Positions 16,261 to 25,830 of a DNA stretch of 64,000 nt are shown one piece after another; position 1 is the stretch's first letter; each line of letters begins with the position of its first letter. The position numbers and the translations under genes are program-made. Source of the stretch: DAOVQB01 sp023128935 (lineage in GTDB: Bacteria > Eisenbacteria > RBG-16-71-46 > CAIMUX01 > WJJG01); NCBI GenBank assembly GCA_030628905.1, contig DAOVQB010000002.1, positions 1 through 64,000 of the forward strand, in the 5' to 3' direction. Under the pieces are notes generated by a model, which made no database searches, was not told where the DNA came from, and saw nothing but the letters and a program-made list of their open reading frames with translations.

Positions 16261-17361
16261 GTGAAAAGTAAGGGTTCAGTCCTCTTCTTACCGAAGGGTG
16301 ACGAGAGATTCGGCAGTTCGCGCTACCGCTGCTATCAGGTCGTCCCGAAACTCCGGGCCATGCGGTGGGATGTCTCCTTCGGCTACATCTGCAGAACCAA
16401 AGTTTTCCGGGGGAAACTGCGGTTCATCCCAGATCTGATTCGCACAATTGCTCTCATCGTGATGAAAAGGATCGACTTGGTTTACTTTCAGCGTTCAGAC
16501 CATCGGAGACCCCGGGAAACCGGATTCGTCTTTCGGCTCTGCAGATGGTTTGGAATCAGGACCGTATTTGATGTGGATGACGAAATAGACTGGACGACCA
16601 GCCACTGCGCTCGTGTCTTGCTCGAAGGCGCCGATGCTGTAATTGTCGCATCTCATGCGTTGCTGGAGGACGCGAAACTGAGGAATTCCAGCGTCTACCT
16701 ACTGCATACACCATTCGATGAAACCATCTATGCTCACTTGCAGAAGAGTCCTCGTAAAGGCGTCGTCAACTGCGGATTCGTCGGTGATGGCTTTGCCTAC
16801 TTGGGGGGACTACGGGAAGTCCTGCGTTCTCTGGACAGCCTAGATGCGGCACACAAGCGGAGCATTCATTTCACGTATCTAGGCAGCAACGCGGATCGAA
16901 TCAGATCAATGCTGGCCGATACGTTGCGCGGCGTTGACTGTTCCATCATCGGCGCATTTGACTGGTCAAACGAAGCAAGGCTTGCCGAAGTTCTAACAGA
17001 TTGGGATATTGGTCTTGTACCAAGACGTACGGGGGCAAAGGGGGGATCCTTCAAAGCCATTCAGTACCTGGCCCTCGGCGTAGTCCCAATTGCCTGCAGC
17101 GAGGGCGAGAATCTATTCATTATAGGTCACGGCGTCAACGGTTTCGTGGTGAACAAGCCAGACGAGTGGAGCAGCTTCGTTGAGGAATTGATGGATAATC
17201 CAAGCCGTCAGATCAAGTTGGCCGCTCAGGGCCGATCGGATGCACAGCAGTATTCCCTCGGGAACTACTGCGCATCGTTGGATGCCATTCTGCAGGGAAT
17301 CATATGTGGCCCATTAGCTTCCGCGCGTCTTGAACGTGTCCTGGACCGTCGCGCTGACTAG
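16261..17361 (+). CDS. Glycosyltransferase, family 4-like
   Basis: A 366-residue GT-B glycosyltransferase resembling family 4 retaining enzymes. The start is a GTG at 16261, 39 bases after the dehydrogenase gene. The N-terminal domain shows SSRYRCYQVVPKLRAMRWDV and FQRSDHRRPRETGFVFRLC, then TVFDVDDEID. The C-terminal nucleotide-sugar domain shows VNCGFVGDGFAYLGGL, WDIGLVPRRTGAKGGSFKAI and QYLALGVVPIACSEGEN. The pattern S/K-x-K/A-x-x-x-Y-L-A-x-G-x-P-x-I is typical of family 4. It probably acts at the cytoplasmic membrane in polysaccharide or glycolipid assembly, though no other cell-surface genes lie nearby. Its last 48 bases overlap the convergent urocanate hydratase gene. Confidence 0.8.
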   Translation: MKSKGSVLFLPKGDERFGSSRYRCYQVVPKLRAMRWDVSFGYICRTKVFRGKLRFIPDLIRTIALIVMKRIDLVYFQRSDHRRPRETGFVFRLCRWFGIRTVFDVDDEIDWTTSHCARVLLEGADAVIVASHALLEDAKLRNSSVYLLHTPFDETIYAHLQKSPRKGVVNCGFVGDGFAYLGGLREVLRSLDSLDAAHKRSIHFTYLGSNADRIRSMLADTLRGVDCSIIGAFDWSNEARLAEVLTDWDIGLVPRRTGAKGGSFKAIQYLALGVVPIACSEGENLFIIGHGVNGFVVNKPDEWSSFVEELMDNPSRQIKLAAQGRSDAQQYSLGNYCASLDAILQGIICGPLASARLERVLDRRAD

Positions 17362-19350
17362 TTCCTCGTCCGCTATGAATGGTAAGGTAATGTGGTCACC
17401 TTGATCCAGCAGGTTGTATTCCATACTGGTAGTGATCGAGTTCTCGTTCCGGCCCCAGGCGCGGCGAGCTACACCCCCCATGACATCCCACGCCATTGCA
17501 GTTCGGATGGTTTCATCCTTCTCCGCCGTGCCGTCCAGCACCAAGCCAAAGCCCCCATTGATTGCCTTGCCGATCCCGACGCCACCCCCGTTGTGCAATG
17601 CACAAAGGCTCATGCCGCGGGCGGCATTGCCGGCAAAACACTGCGTCGCCATGTCAGCCATGATGTTGCTACCATCCTTGATGTTTGCGGTCTCCCGGAA
17701 TGGCGAATCCGTGCCCCCTGTGTCGTGGTGGTCGCGCCCAAGCATGATCGGGCCAACTTCGCCATTACGCACCATCTCATTGAACCGCAAAGCGATCTTC
17801 ATCCGTCCTTGGGCATCCTGATACAGTATGCGCGCGGGCATGCCGACCACGAGCCTATTCTTCTCCGCATCCCTGATCCAGACCCAGTTGTCCCGGTCCT
17901 GGGCCCGGTGATTGGGATCAATGCATTCCATGGCTGCATGGTCCGTCTTAGTCAGATCCTCGTGCTGGCCGCTCAGGCAGAGCCATCGGAAAGGCCCATA
18001 CCCGTAGTCGAAGAGAATAGGCCCCATGATGTCTTCGACGTAGGAGGGGAAGATAAATCCATCCCTGGCATCAATGCCGTTCTTGCTGATCTCCTTAACA
18101 CCAGCATCAAGAACGGCCTTCATGAATGAGTTCCCATAGTCGAAGAAGTAGGTGCCCCGATCAACAAGGGCCTTGATGAGTTCGTAGTGCCGCTTCAGGC
18201 TCGCATCCACAAGCGCTCTAAACCGCCTTGTGTCTGTCGTGAGCAACTCTGTGCGCTCCTCAAAGGTCAACCCCTGTGGACAGTAACCTCCATCGTAGGC
18301 CGCGTGGCAGGATGTCTGGTCTGTGAGAAGATGCACATTGATCTTCTCGGAGACGATGTATTCCAGAAGGTCCACAATGTTCCCATGATAGGCAATGGAG
18401 ACCGGCTCCTTCCTCTGTAGATACTCATTTGCGATCTCGACAACTTCCTTCAGACTGGACGACACCCTCGCCACCCATCCCTGTCCATGTCGCGTCGCGA
18501 TGCGGGATTGGTCCACCTCCGCAATGATGCCTACACCCCCTGCGATTTCCACCGCTTTGGGCTGAGCGCCGCTCATACCACCCAGCCCAGAGGAAACGAA
18601 GAGATAGCCGCGCAGGTCATCGTTCTTTCCGATACCGTAGCGCAGGCGGCCGGCATTGAGCAGCGTATTGAAGGTCCCGTGCACGATTCCCTGTGGCCCG
18701 ATATACATCCAGCCACCGGCGGTCATCTGTCCATAATTGGCGACCCCCATCTGCATAGCGTGGTGCCAGTCCTCCTGCGTATCAAACATGCCCACCATGA
18801 GTCCGTTGGTCAGGATGACACGCGGGCTGTGACCATGTGATCGGAATAGACCAACCGGGTGCCCCGATTCGACAACAAGCGTTTGGTTCTCCGTCAGTTC
18901 TTCCAGATATCTCTTGAGTAGGCGGTACTGCATCCAGTTCTGGCAAACCTGTCCTGTTTCTCCGTAGGTCACCAGTTCGTATGGATACAGAGCCACATCA
19001 GAGTGCAGGTTGTTGTCGATCATCACTTGAAAGGCCCTGCCCTCAATACAGTTGCCCCTATAGTCGTCGATCGCTTTGCGCTCGATGCCGCCCGCCGGAC
19101 GGAAGCGATAGCCATAGATCCGCCCACGTGTAGTGAGTTCTTCCATGAACTCGGGGGCCAGCTGGCGATGGAGCTCCTCGGGAACATAACGCAATGCATT
19201 TTTGAGTGCTGTTTCTGCATGCGTCCTCGAGAGCGTGAACCCGCGGTCAGGGGCACGACGGATCCCCGGAACGAAGTCCGGCATGCCCGGCAGTTCTTCC
19301 TCAAGCCTGATTGTCATGGCGCTGGCGATTTCCGCATTCCCAATCATCAC
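17314..19350 (-). CDS. hutU: Urocanate hydratase, long form
   Basis: A 678-residue urocanase, which converts urocanate to imidazolonepropionate in histidine breakdown with tightly bound NAD+. Conserved stretches include GGWMYIGPQGIVHGT, SSGLGGMSGAQPKA, LTDQTSCHAAYDGGYCPQGL, GYGPFRWLCLSG (with the conserved cysteine of the active site), LGRDHHDTGGTDSPFRETAN and HNGGGVGIGKAINGG. At 678 residues it matches the longer type found in animals and some bacteria, not the 556-residue enterobacterial HutU. The ATG at 19350 overlaps the TGA of the upstream peptidase gene (ATGA), and GGGAG precedes it. No hutH, hutI or hutG is in the window, so the rest of the pathway is elsewhere. The C-terminus overlaps the convergent glycosyltransferase gene by 48 bases. 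Confidence 0.95.
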   Translation of the reverse strand: MMIGNAEIASAMTIRLEEELPGMPDFVPGIRRAPDRGFTLSRTHAETALKNALRYVPEELHRQLAPEFMEELTTRGRIYGYRFRPAGGIERKAIDDYRGNCIEGRAFQVMIDNNLHSDVALYPYELVTYGETGQVCQNWMQYRLLKRYLEELTENQTLVVESGHPVGLFRSHGHSPRVILTNGLMVGMFDTQEDWHHAMQMGVANYGQMTAGGWMYIGPQGIVHGTFNTLLNAGRLRYGIGKNDDLRGYLFVSSGLGGMSGAQPKAVEIAGGVGIIAEVDQSRIATRHGQGWVARVSSSLKEVVEIANEYLQRKEPVSIAYHGNIVDLLEYIVSEKINVHLLTDQTSCHAAYDGGYCPQGLTFEERTELLTTDTRRFRALVDASLKRHYELIKALVDRGTYFFDYGNSFMKAVLDAGVKEISKNGIDARDGFIFPSYVEDIMGPILFDYGYGPFRWLCLSGQHEDLTKTDHAAMECIDPNHRAQDRDNWVWIRDAEKNRLVVGMPARILYQDAQGRMKIALRFNEMVRNGEVGPIMLGRDHHDTGGTDSPFRETANIKDGSNIMADMATQCFAGNAARGMSLCALHNGGGVGIGKAINGGFGLVLDGTAEKDETIRTAMAWDVMGGVARRAWGRNENSITTSMEYNLLDQGDHITLPFIADEELVSATVQDTFKTRGS

Positions 19351-20663
19351 TGAGACTCCCTGTTGTGGCTGCCTTCTGGGATTTCCAGCCGATCCTTGTG
19401 AACCATGCCGGCCAGCATCTTGAGCCTTATGTAATCTCCGTCATAGAAGTAGTACCCCTTAAACTTCCCCAGGCGCGAACTGCGATTGCTATCCTTGACG
19501 AGGAACCAATCGCGACCATTATGTCGCAGGAACCCAACTGCATGTACGCCGTGATCATCCCCTGTGATTCCGTACTCGATCCGGTACTCGCGACTGGACT
19601 GATCGATATATTCTGGAGGGATGTCCCAAGTTGGGATGACCGCTGCATCCTCCATTCCGTCCAGGCCGGGCTCACTGACATCCCCGCAAATGGACACGGT
19701 ATATCCGCTTGTGACCGCACTTTTGATCACGCTGTAGAAGTCATCCAACGGCAGATTCAGATAATCCTCCAAGCGGCGCCAGTTGTCGTGTACATCAAAC
19801 AGGATCCACTCCCCGAATGGCTCTTTGATCGTCGAAACGATGTTCACATAGTCGTCCATGTTCAGTTTGAGCACCGATGAGAGGAACGATCTGGGCGTAT
19901 ATGTGTGCCCCTCGAACTGGAACTCCTCGGGTGGTGCGCCCATGTGATCGTCGAGAACAGAGCGTACATAGGTAACCACCTTCTGCTCGTTCCAGTAGTT
20001 GTTCTCTTTGATCCAGTGCAGGTAGCTGCGAAACTCAGCGGATAGCGGATTATGATCAAAGCGTTCGTCGTCCTTCAAGATTCCCGGGTAAGCCTCGGTA
20101 GGCACGGCGCCGTACTGACGGTAGATCTCTCGCGTGGCGTGATCCTGTGAACCTTGGCTGAGATTGGAGTGCCCATACTCCCGCACAAAACGACGGGCCT
20201 TCTCGACATACTCCCAGTAGACTGTCCACATCTCGGACAGTTTAATCTTGCGCCCGGTTACCCGATAGACCTCCGACTCAAAGAAGGAGGTCGAGCAAAA
20301 GGCCCAACAAGTTCCCGAGGAGTATTGTGGCACAGGTGGGAAGTGGAAGGCAGCGTCGAAGGCGTCCGGGTTCGCCGGCTTATCGATGGCCGACCAATCC
20401 AGGCGCAAGCTCTGGCGTTCCACTCTTTCCCGTTCAGATTCATCCTCGTAGCGCTGATCCACCAGTCGCTGCAACGAATCCCTCTCGACTTGAAGGGCCT
20501 CCCGCGCATTCTCGATCTCATCCAGCACCGGATACTCATAGGCTGGCTTGTAGACGGGCTGACTGGGTGTCCCGGCCCAAGCCATCCCCGGGCCGACAGG
20601 GAGATTGATGCCGACGACGGCGATCAACCCGATCGCCACGAAATGTGCCCGCCCTTCCATCAT
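19347..20663 (-). CDS. Exported papain-fold (C1, bleomycin-hydrolase-like) peptidase
   Basis: A protein of about 438 residues with a signal peptide or anchor (MMEGRAHFVAIGLIAVVGIN, then a GMAWAG cleavage-like site). The mature part resembles C1B/C1A cysteine peptidases. SSGTCWAFCSTSFFESE has the catalytic cysteine in the Q-x-x-x-GTCWAF context. DDHGVHAVGF carries the histidine, and WFLVKDSN occupies the place of the usual V-K-N-S-W-G, with aspartate before the conserved serine. A long polar coiled stretch rich in E and R (about 70-110 of the open frame) precedes the catalytic domain and may be a propeptide. The frame is open to 20738, but the paired ATGs at 20663/20660 begin the signal. The stop overlaps the hutU start, so secreted proteolysis and histidine catabolism are translationally coupled. 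Confidence 0.75.
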   Translation of the reverse strand: MMEGRAHFVAIGLIAVVGINLPVGPGMAWAGTPSQPVYKPAYEYPVLDEIENAREALQVERDSLQRLVDQRYEDESERERVERQSLRLDWSAIDKPANPDAFDAAFHFPPVPQYSSGTCWAFCSTSFFESEVYRVTGRKIKLSEMWTVYWEYVEKARRFVREYGHSNLSQGSQDHATREIYRQYGAVPTEAYPGILKDDERFDHNPLSAEFRSYLHWIKENNYWNEQKVVTYVRSVLDDHMGAPPEEFQFEGHTYTPRSFLSSVLKLNMDDYVNIVSTIKEPFGEWILFDVHDNWRRLEDYLNLPLDDFYSVIKSAVTSGYTVSICGDVSEPGLDGMEDAAVIPTWDIPPEYIDQSSREYRIEYGITGDDHGVHAVGFLRHNGRDWFLVKDSNRSSRLGKFKGYYFYDGDYIRLKMLAGMVHKDRLEIPEGSHNRESQ

Positions 20664-21018
20664 GTGCCACTTTCCAGCGCCGGGCGCTGTCACATGGTTC
20701 GGGCGGCCAACTAGCAAGGTGGCCGGAGTACCTGTCAACGCCCGCTTGGATCGCCCGGCGAAAACCGGATGTCCTCACCTGACCCAGGAAACGACCTCGT
20801 ACAACATCAACCCGGGGGACATTACCACAGCGGCAGCACCCCCTCCACACCAAGAGCAGAGCGCACAACGATAGAACAGCTCTCGCATCCGCTTGATTAA
20901 CTTGCAGCCATTGGATACTTTATGGCCTAGCGTGATCCCGAACAGTACGCAGCCGTACTCGAGATCAACTGATGACTCATGCGGCTGCGGATACTAACCC
21001 GGCTTTGAGGAATTGCCT
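20664..21018. other. Divergent intergenic region
   Basis: This 355-base region separates the peptidase start (minus) from the SLC13 permease start (plus). A weak sigma-70-like pair on the plus strand, TTGATT at 20892-20897 and TACTTT about 17 bases on, could drive the permease. No repeats, RNA genes or conserved open frame were seen. Confidence 0.35.
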
Positions 21019-22815
21019 GTGGAGATGCTTGCCCTGACAGTGATCCTTGTTCTCGTGATCGCGCTCTACATCACGAAACGTCTATCCATCGAGGTCACTT
21101 CGCTGCTTATTCCACCCGCGCTTTTCCTCACCGGCATTCTTGACGTGCCGAGCGCTCTGTCGGGTTTCTCCAGTTCAGCAACAGTCACGATCGGAGCCCT
21201 ATTCATCGTCTCAGCCGGTCTGACACGCACGGGAACGCTGGAATTCCTCACTGAGATTTTCAAGCGCTATTCCCGCGGGGATTCGCTGCGCCTCCTTGTC
21301 ATCATGGCTCTGACCGTTCCAGTCATCAGTGCCTTCATGAACAACATACCCGTGGTCGCCATGCTGTTGCCAGTGATTCTCGCTCTCGCGCGCGACATAG
21401 ACATCAGGCCTTCGAAATTGATGATCCCCCTGAGCTACTTCGCCATTCTGGGCGGTACCTGCACCCTCATCGGCACCGGCACCAATATTCTGGTACACGA
21501 CATCTACTCGAAATGGCAGGCGGACGAGGGTTTGCCAGTCACGGGCTTTGGGATGTTCGAGTTCTCACCGCTCGGCCTGGTTCTTCTCGCGGCAGGGGCG
21601 GCCTTTATCATCCTGGTGGGGAGACGAACCCTGCCCAATCGGGCATCTCTCTCTGGAATTCTCCCTCGGGAGCGCACGGCGAAGTTCGTCACGGAGATCC
21701 TAATCGAGGGCGATTCCCTCCTGCTGGAGAAGAGAGTGGATGAGGTCTTCGGTGTTCGTTCTCCCATCCGCCTGCTCGAGATCATCCGCACGGAAGAAGT
21801 AACCCTCGGGGCTGCGGCTCAAGGGATGCACATGCATAAGGACGATGCCCTCATCATCGAAGGCACATCCAAGGACATCACCGAGTTCCTCTCGGAAGCG
21901 CACGCCTCGCTCGCATCCGTAGTGGAGGACGACAGGCGCGTGCCGATGCGCACCATGGAACTGATGCTCGGTGAAGCCGTGGTTCTTCCTGACTCGCCAT
22001 TTGTCGGCCGAACAGTGGGAGACCTGGCTCTCAACAAACACTTCGGGATCAAGGTCCTGGCGATTCAACGCGGCGCCCGGCATCATCGCATGAAGATCCG
22101 CCACGCCCCGCTCAAACCGGGAGACGTCCTGCTACTGCAAGCTTCGGCCAATGGTTTTAGCGCCCTGCACGAGAGCGAAAGCGTCCTGCTTGTCGAGGGA
22201 CTCGAGAGCATCATCAAGCACAAGCGCCGAGCTACCGTGGCGATCGCCATCCTGCTTTCCGTCGTTGGTTTGGCTACACTCACGAGCCTACCGATCGTTG
22301 TGCTGGCAGTCGCAGGAGCGGCTCTGATGATCGCTACGCGGTGCCTGCGAATTGACGAGGCCATCCGGTCGCTTGACTTCCAGGTACTGTGCCTGCTGGT
22401 GGGAACGATTCCGCTTGGGGTGGCGATGAGTGAGACCGGATTGGCTCACGCCGTCGTGGACCTGATCTTGGGACTATTGGGCAACAGTCACCCGGTCATA
22501 ATCCTGAGCGCCTTCTACTTGCTGACGAGTATCACCACGGAATTCCTGTCAAACAAGGCCACAGCTGTCTTATTGGCACCCCTTGCGCTCCAATTGGCCA
22601 CGCAAATGGGCGTGGATCCGAAGCCGTTCATGATGGCGATCTGTTTCGCTGCCAGCGCCAGCTTCATCACACCGATCGGCTACCCGACAAACCTAATCGT
22701 CATGGGTCCCGGAGGCTACCAGTTCAGCGATTACATGAAGATCGGCGTGCCTATGAACATCCTCTCGTGGCTTCTGGCTACTTTCCTGATACCGATCCTC
22801 TGGCCCCTTACATGA
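21019..22815 (+). CDS. SLC13/DASS family permease with two TrkA-C domains
   Basis: A protein of about 598 residues with the ArsB/NhaD/SLC13 ion-transporter fold. The N-terminal half has helices at about 3-20, 25-45, 55-70 and 90-140, with the signature SAFMNNIPVVAMLLPVI and the second hairpin TCTLIGTGTNILVHD. Two cytoplasmic TrkA-C (RCK_C) domains follow (about 215-290 and 305-385), the second containing LPDSPFVGRTVGDLAL and PLKPGDVLLLQ. The C-terminal half repeats the fold with TEFLSNKATAVLLAPLALQLA and SASFITPIGYPTNLIVMGPGGY. It should import dicarboxylates, sulphate or another anion with Na+ or H+. The GTG at 21019 is preferred, with GAGGAA eight bases before it; the ATG at 21025 is an alternative. 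It is divergent from the peptidase-hutU operon, but no functional link is shown. Confidence 0.88.
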   Translation: MEMLALTVILVLVIALYITKRLSIEVTSLLIPPALFLTGILDVPSALSGFSSSATVTIGALFIVSAGLTRTGTLEFLTEIFKRYSRGDSLRLLVIMALTVPVISAFMNNIPVVAMLLPVILALARDIDIRPSKLMIPLSYFAILGGTCTLIGTGTNILVHDIYSKWQADEGLPVTGFGMFEFSPLGLVLLAAGAAFIILVGRRTLPNRASLSGILPRERTAKFVTEILIEGDSLLLEKRVDEVFGVRSPIRLLEIIRTEEVTLGAAAQGMHMHKDDALIIEGTSKDITEFLSEAHASLASVVEDDRRVPMRTMELMLGEAVVLPDSPFVGRTVGDLALNKHFGIKVLAIQRGARHHRMKIRHAPLKPGDVLLLQASANGFSALHESESVLLVEGLESIIKHKRRATVAIAILLSVVGLATLTSLPIVVLAVAGAALMIATRCLRIDEAIRSLDFQVLCLLVGTIPLGVAMSETGLAHAVVDLILGLLGNSHPVIILSAFYLLTSITTEFLSNKATAVLLAPLALQLATQMGVDPKPFMMAICFAASASFITPIGYPTNLIVMGPGGYQFSDYMKIGVPMNILSWLLATFLIPILWPLT

Positions 22816-22926
22816 GTGGCGCCACAGCAAGGACAGCGCAAGCAACTCGAATGGCCGGAGAGATCCACGGAGGACACTGAATAATGCATCCGTTCTGTAG
22901 GCTTGACGTCACCTGGCCAGACACTG

Positions 22927-23772
22927 TCAGTCTGAGCCCTCCCCCACATCCAATGCCCTGAGCAGCTCCCGCGCCTGCCCGGCATACTCCCCGCCTGCGC
23001 TTGCCAGCCCATCCAGCGTCCGCCTGGCAGCCGCGATGTGGCCGGCCTTGAGGTGAGCATTGGCCAGCACCCATGAAGCTTTGTGCTGTTGTGCCCCTTT
23101 GGCCAACTTGGCGGCCTGCTCGAGGTGCGGGATCCCGCGGTCGGCGTCACTTTCCAGGACGATGGAAAGCCCGAGGAGATAAGCCGCCTCGGCATGATCG
23201 GGATCGCGCTCGAGCGCTGCGCGGAAGAAAGGCTCAGCCCTTGCATAATGCCCGAGGTTGAAGTAGCCCGCGCCGGCGTTCATGAGTTCCGTTACGGGAT
23301 CGTTGACTGGAATGCCACGCACTGCGCTCGTTGCGGCTCTCTCATGTGGGAAGGTAGCCAGGCGTGCAAGGCCCGGTGGGCGGGAGAACTCCCGCACCCC
23401 CACGGCGATCACGAGCAGTCCGATGAGCACCGGCACGACCACCTGCGGGCTTGCAAGTGGCAGGCAGAGCCTGTGGAGCCGCTCGCCAAATCGCTCGACG
23501 CGGGAAGCAAGCGATGCCGGCGAGTGCCGCTGGCGCGCGCCCTCTTCTGCTTCCCTCTCAGCGAGCACCTGCAGGAGGGCCGGCGCATGATCGCGCATTG
23601 CGGCGGCCACATCTGCGCTTCTCTCTAGCTCAGCGAAGCACTCGTCGCACTCGAGGAGATGGGCTTCGAAGGCGAGGCGCTCCTTGTCAGAAAGCGCCCC
23701 GCATTCATAGCGCGCGAGCAGGGCTGCCAGCTCGTCATGGCCACGGCATGCCTTCTCCTGTTGATCAGCCAT
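22927..23772 (-). CDS. Zinc-finger anti-sigma-like membrane protein with TPR tail
   Basis: A 281-residue protein built like a zf-HC2 anti-sigma factor. C24 and H38-x3-C42-x2-C45 (HLLECDEC) form the zinc-binding anti-sigma motif, one predicted membrane helix follows (VVVPVLIGLLVIAVGV), and the C-terminal part has tetratricopeptide repeats (AGAGYFNLGHYARAEPFFRAALERDP, then AYLLGLSIV and ASWVLANAHLKAG). The ATG at 23772 has AAGGAAATCGGAG upstream; the frame extends to 23805. Normally an ECF sigma factor gene is adjacent, but none is: the neighbours are a permease and an M14 peptidase. The protein could sequester a sigma factor encoded elsewhere, or the finger may have been adapted to another partner. 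The outer TPR domain faces the periplasm. Confidence 0.75.
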   Translation of the reverse strand: MADQQEKACRGHDELAALLARYECGALSDKERLAFEAHLLECDECFAELERSADVAAAMRDHAPALLQVLAEREAEEGARQRHSPASLASRVERFGERLHRLCLPLASPQVVVPVLIGLLVIAVGVREFSRPPGLARLATFPHERAATSAVRGIPVNDPVTELMNAGAGYFNLGHYARAEPFFRAALERDPDHAEAAYLLGLSIVLESDADRGIPHLEQAAKLAKGAQQHKASWVLANAHLKAGHIAAARRTLDGLASAGGEYAGQARELLRALDVGEGSD

Positions 23773-23887
23773 CTCCGATTTCCTTATCAGCGGGTCCCTG
23801 GGCACTCTCCCGCGAGCTGCCCTCTGTATTCCACACCCTCCTTTTCGCCAGCCCCAAAATCCTTGCGTCCAATGGCTCCCAAGACAC

Positions 23888-25609
23888 TTATCTGACCAAC
23901 AGCACCCTGCCGCTCTCCCTCAGCCGGCCAGATTCCAACCGGTAGAAGTAGCTCCCCGAAACCACCTCCCGGCCCGAACCATCCCGGCCGTCCCAGATCA
24001 GCTGGTAATTTCCCGGCAGGTAGTATCCGTCAGTCAATGTGCGCACCAGCCCCCCTTTCACATCGAAGATGCGCAAGCTCGTGCGGGCGGCACTCGGGAT
24101 GCTGAAGCGCAGGTAGGCGGCACTCGTGAGCGGGTTGCTGCCCTGCACATCCAAGGCAAGCTGGCCGGCATCTGATCCGACCGACTGTTCAGGATTGGTG
24201 AGGGCCACATCCAGTAGCGTACTGCTCCCGGCGGTGATCACGACGCCCGGAACCGTAAGCGTCTCGTACCCGTTGGCCTCGAAAACAACATCGTATGATC
24301 CGGGCGGGAGAAATGCGTGATACCGCCCGTGGCCCGGCTCGCTGCGGTTGATCTCCCCGTGGTAGAAGGTCACGTTGTCGTAGCTGATGGTGGCTTCCAC
24401 GGGGTCGCCGGTTACTGAATTGGTCACATGTCCCCAGAGCGGGATGGATTGTTCGAGCAGCCACACGGTTCCCGGCCAGACCCGCTCGGCTTCGTCCACC
24501 GCGCTCGCATGAGAGGGTTGGAATTGTATGTGCGTCTCAGTTAGGAAGGCGAAGCCTCCCATCATGGCGGTCTGCCACTCGAAGTGCTCACCCTCGGCGC
24601 TCGGTGAACGATAGTCCCCCCCGTACGATGAAGCCTGGGAAAGCGCGATGGCCTGCTGCCGCAGATAGTAGGCGAAGGGATGGTCCCAACAGGCGTACCC
24701 GTACAGGACCTCACGGCCGGAGGAGTGGTAGTCGAGGACCTTGGCGAAGCGCTGATCCTCGCTCCAGGCCATCATTGCTTGCGTCTCGGCCTCCGAGGCC
24801 GGCGAGGGCCCTTTGTAGGTGTTGGAAGTGGGATTCGTGCTGCCGGCACAAGGGCCCGACCAGCCGAACGGGTAGTTGCGGTTCAGGTCGATCCCGATCC
24901 CCCCGGCAACTGGCCGGCGGTTCTTCCGCCACATGTTGTCCCAGTAATACACATAGTCATACCCATCAGGATTCCAGAGCGGCGCAATCCATATCTCGTG
25001 GGAATCCACCAGATTGGTGATGGTCGGATCCGTACCGTACAGGGTGGTGAGCTGCTCGATCGCATAGAGCGCCAGCACGGGAGTCACTATCTCCCGGGCA
25101 TGGTGACAACTGACCATCAGAAATGCGGGCTCATCCTCTTCCAGTTCGACATTATCGGAGATCTTCACGGCATAGAGGTGATGGCCCTCGTAGGTCGGCT
25201 CCAGATCGTAGGCCTCTGTGATGTCCACCATCTGGCAGATGGCGGGGTAGTTGTTGGCCACACTGACCATCTCCGCCTCGATCTCGACGAGGTTCGGATA
25301 GCCGGGGGGTACACTCTCCCCACCTCCCCGTTCGTCCTGGATGTCTCGGAAGGGCCGACCCACGGCGATGACCTCCGGGCCGTAGCCGCTCAGGCGCAGG
25401 GACTCGAGTTCAGCCACCGAGACGATCAGCTCCAGCGAACTGTCGGTAACGCTTCCCTCCAGCACGTCAAATCCTGAGCGCTCCAACTGAATGGCCACTG
25501 CTTGAGCATCCGGGTCCTCCACGCGGACGTGTCGCAGTGGCTCGGCCGCAGCGTTCGAGGCAAAGGTGAAGGCCGCAACGATCAAAAGGGTTAGGATGCT
25601 TGTCTGCAT
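23888..25609 (-). CDS. Secreted M14 zinc carboxypeptidase with FlgD/T9SS-like C-terminus
   Basis: A 573-residue exported metallopeptidase. The signal peptide MQTSILTLLIVAAFTFASNAAA is followed by a prodomain (about 24-100) and the M14 catalytic domain (about 105-395). Zinc ligands are H170 and E173 (HHARE) with H295 (LDYHSSG). N243-R244 in DLNRNYPFGW bind the substrate carboxylate, and E358 in FLTETHIQF is the general base. A carboxypeptidase-regulatory-like beta-sandwich (about 400-480: GHVTNSVTGDPVEATISYD) comes next. The last about 85 residues form a FlgD-Ig-like C-terminal domain (LRIFDVKGGLVRTL, YQLIWDGRDGSGREVVSGSYFYRL), which in FCB bacteria usually serves secretion or cell-surface attachment. 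A promoter-like pair lies about 150 bases upstream. It is likely an extracellular protein-degrading enzyme. Confidence 0.92.
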   Translation of the reverse strand: MQTSILTLLIVAAFTFASNAAAEPLRHVRVEDPDAQAVAIQLERSGFDVLEGSVTDSSLELIVSVAELESLRLSGYGPEVIAVGRPFRDIQDERGGGESVPPGYPNLVEIEAEMVSVANNYPAICQMVDITEAYDLEPTYEGHHLYAVKISDNVELEEDEPAFLMVSCHHAREIVTPVLALYAIEQLTTLYGTDPTITNLVDSHEIWIAPLWNPDGYDYVYYWDNMWRKNRRPVAGGIGIDLNRNYPFGWSGPCAGSTNPTSNTYKGPSPASEAETQAMMAWSEDQRFAKVLDYHSSGREVLYGYACWDHPFAYYLRQQAIALSQASSYGGDYRSPSAEGEHFEWQTAMMGGFAFLTETHIQFQPSHASAVDEAERVWPGTVWLLEQSIPLWGHVTNSVTGDPVEATISYDNVTFYHGEINRSEPGHGRYHAFLPPGSYDVVFEANGYETLTVPGVVITAGSSTLLDVALTNPEQSVGSDAGQLALDVQGSNPLTSAAYLRFSIPSAARTSLRIFDVKGGLVRTLTDGYYLPGNYQLIWDGRDGSGREVVSGSYFYRLESGRLRESGRVLLVR

Positions 25610-25759
25610 GGCATGTCTCCTCCCGCGCTATGGCACGAGCTGCGTGGGGGAGGCCTAGCCCCCCCCTGTCTGGTAGGGATCACGACCCGGCAGGTTGGTG
25701 ATCCAAGATCCGCAGGGCCCAGCCTTGCCGGCTAGGTTCCGCGTTCACAAACTCCTAAT

Positions 25760-25789
25760 ATACTAACACGACAGTTCTTACGAGGTCAA
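25760..25789 (-). promoter_or_regulatory. Candidate sigma-70-like promoter for the M14 peptidase
   Basis: Read on the minus strand, TTGACC (25789-25784) and TAGTAT (25765-25760) are 18 bases apart in the most AT-rich part of the divergent region. The leader to the ATG at 25609 would be about 145 bases. It matches four to five of six consensus bases in each box, so this is suggestive only. Confidence 0.35.
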
Positions 25790-25830
25790 GCCAATTGCCG
25801 CCTGGCGGTCAAGCGCATCATTGTCCCAGC

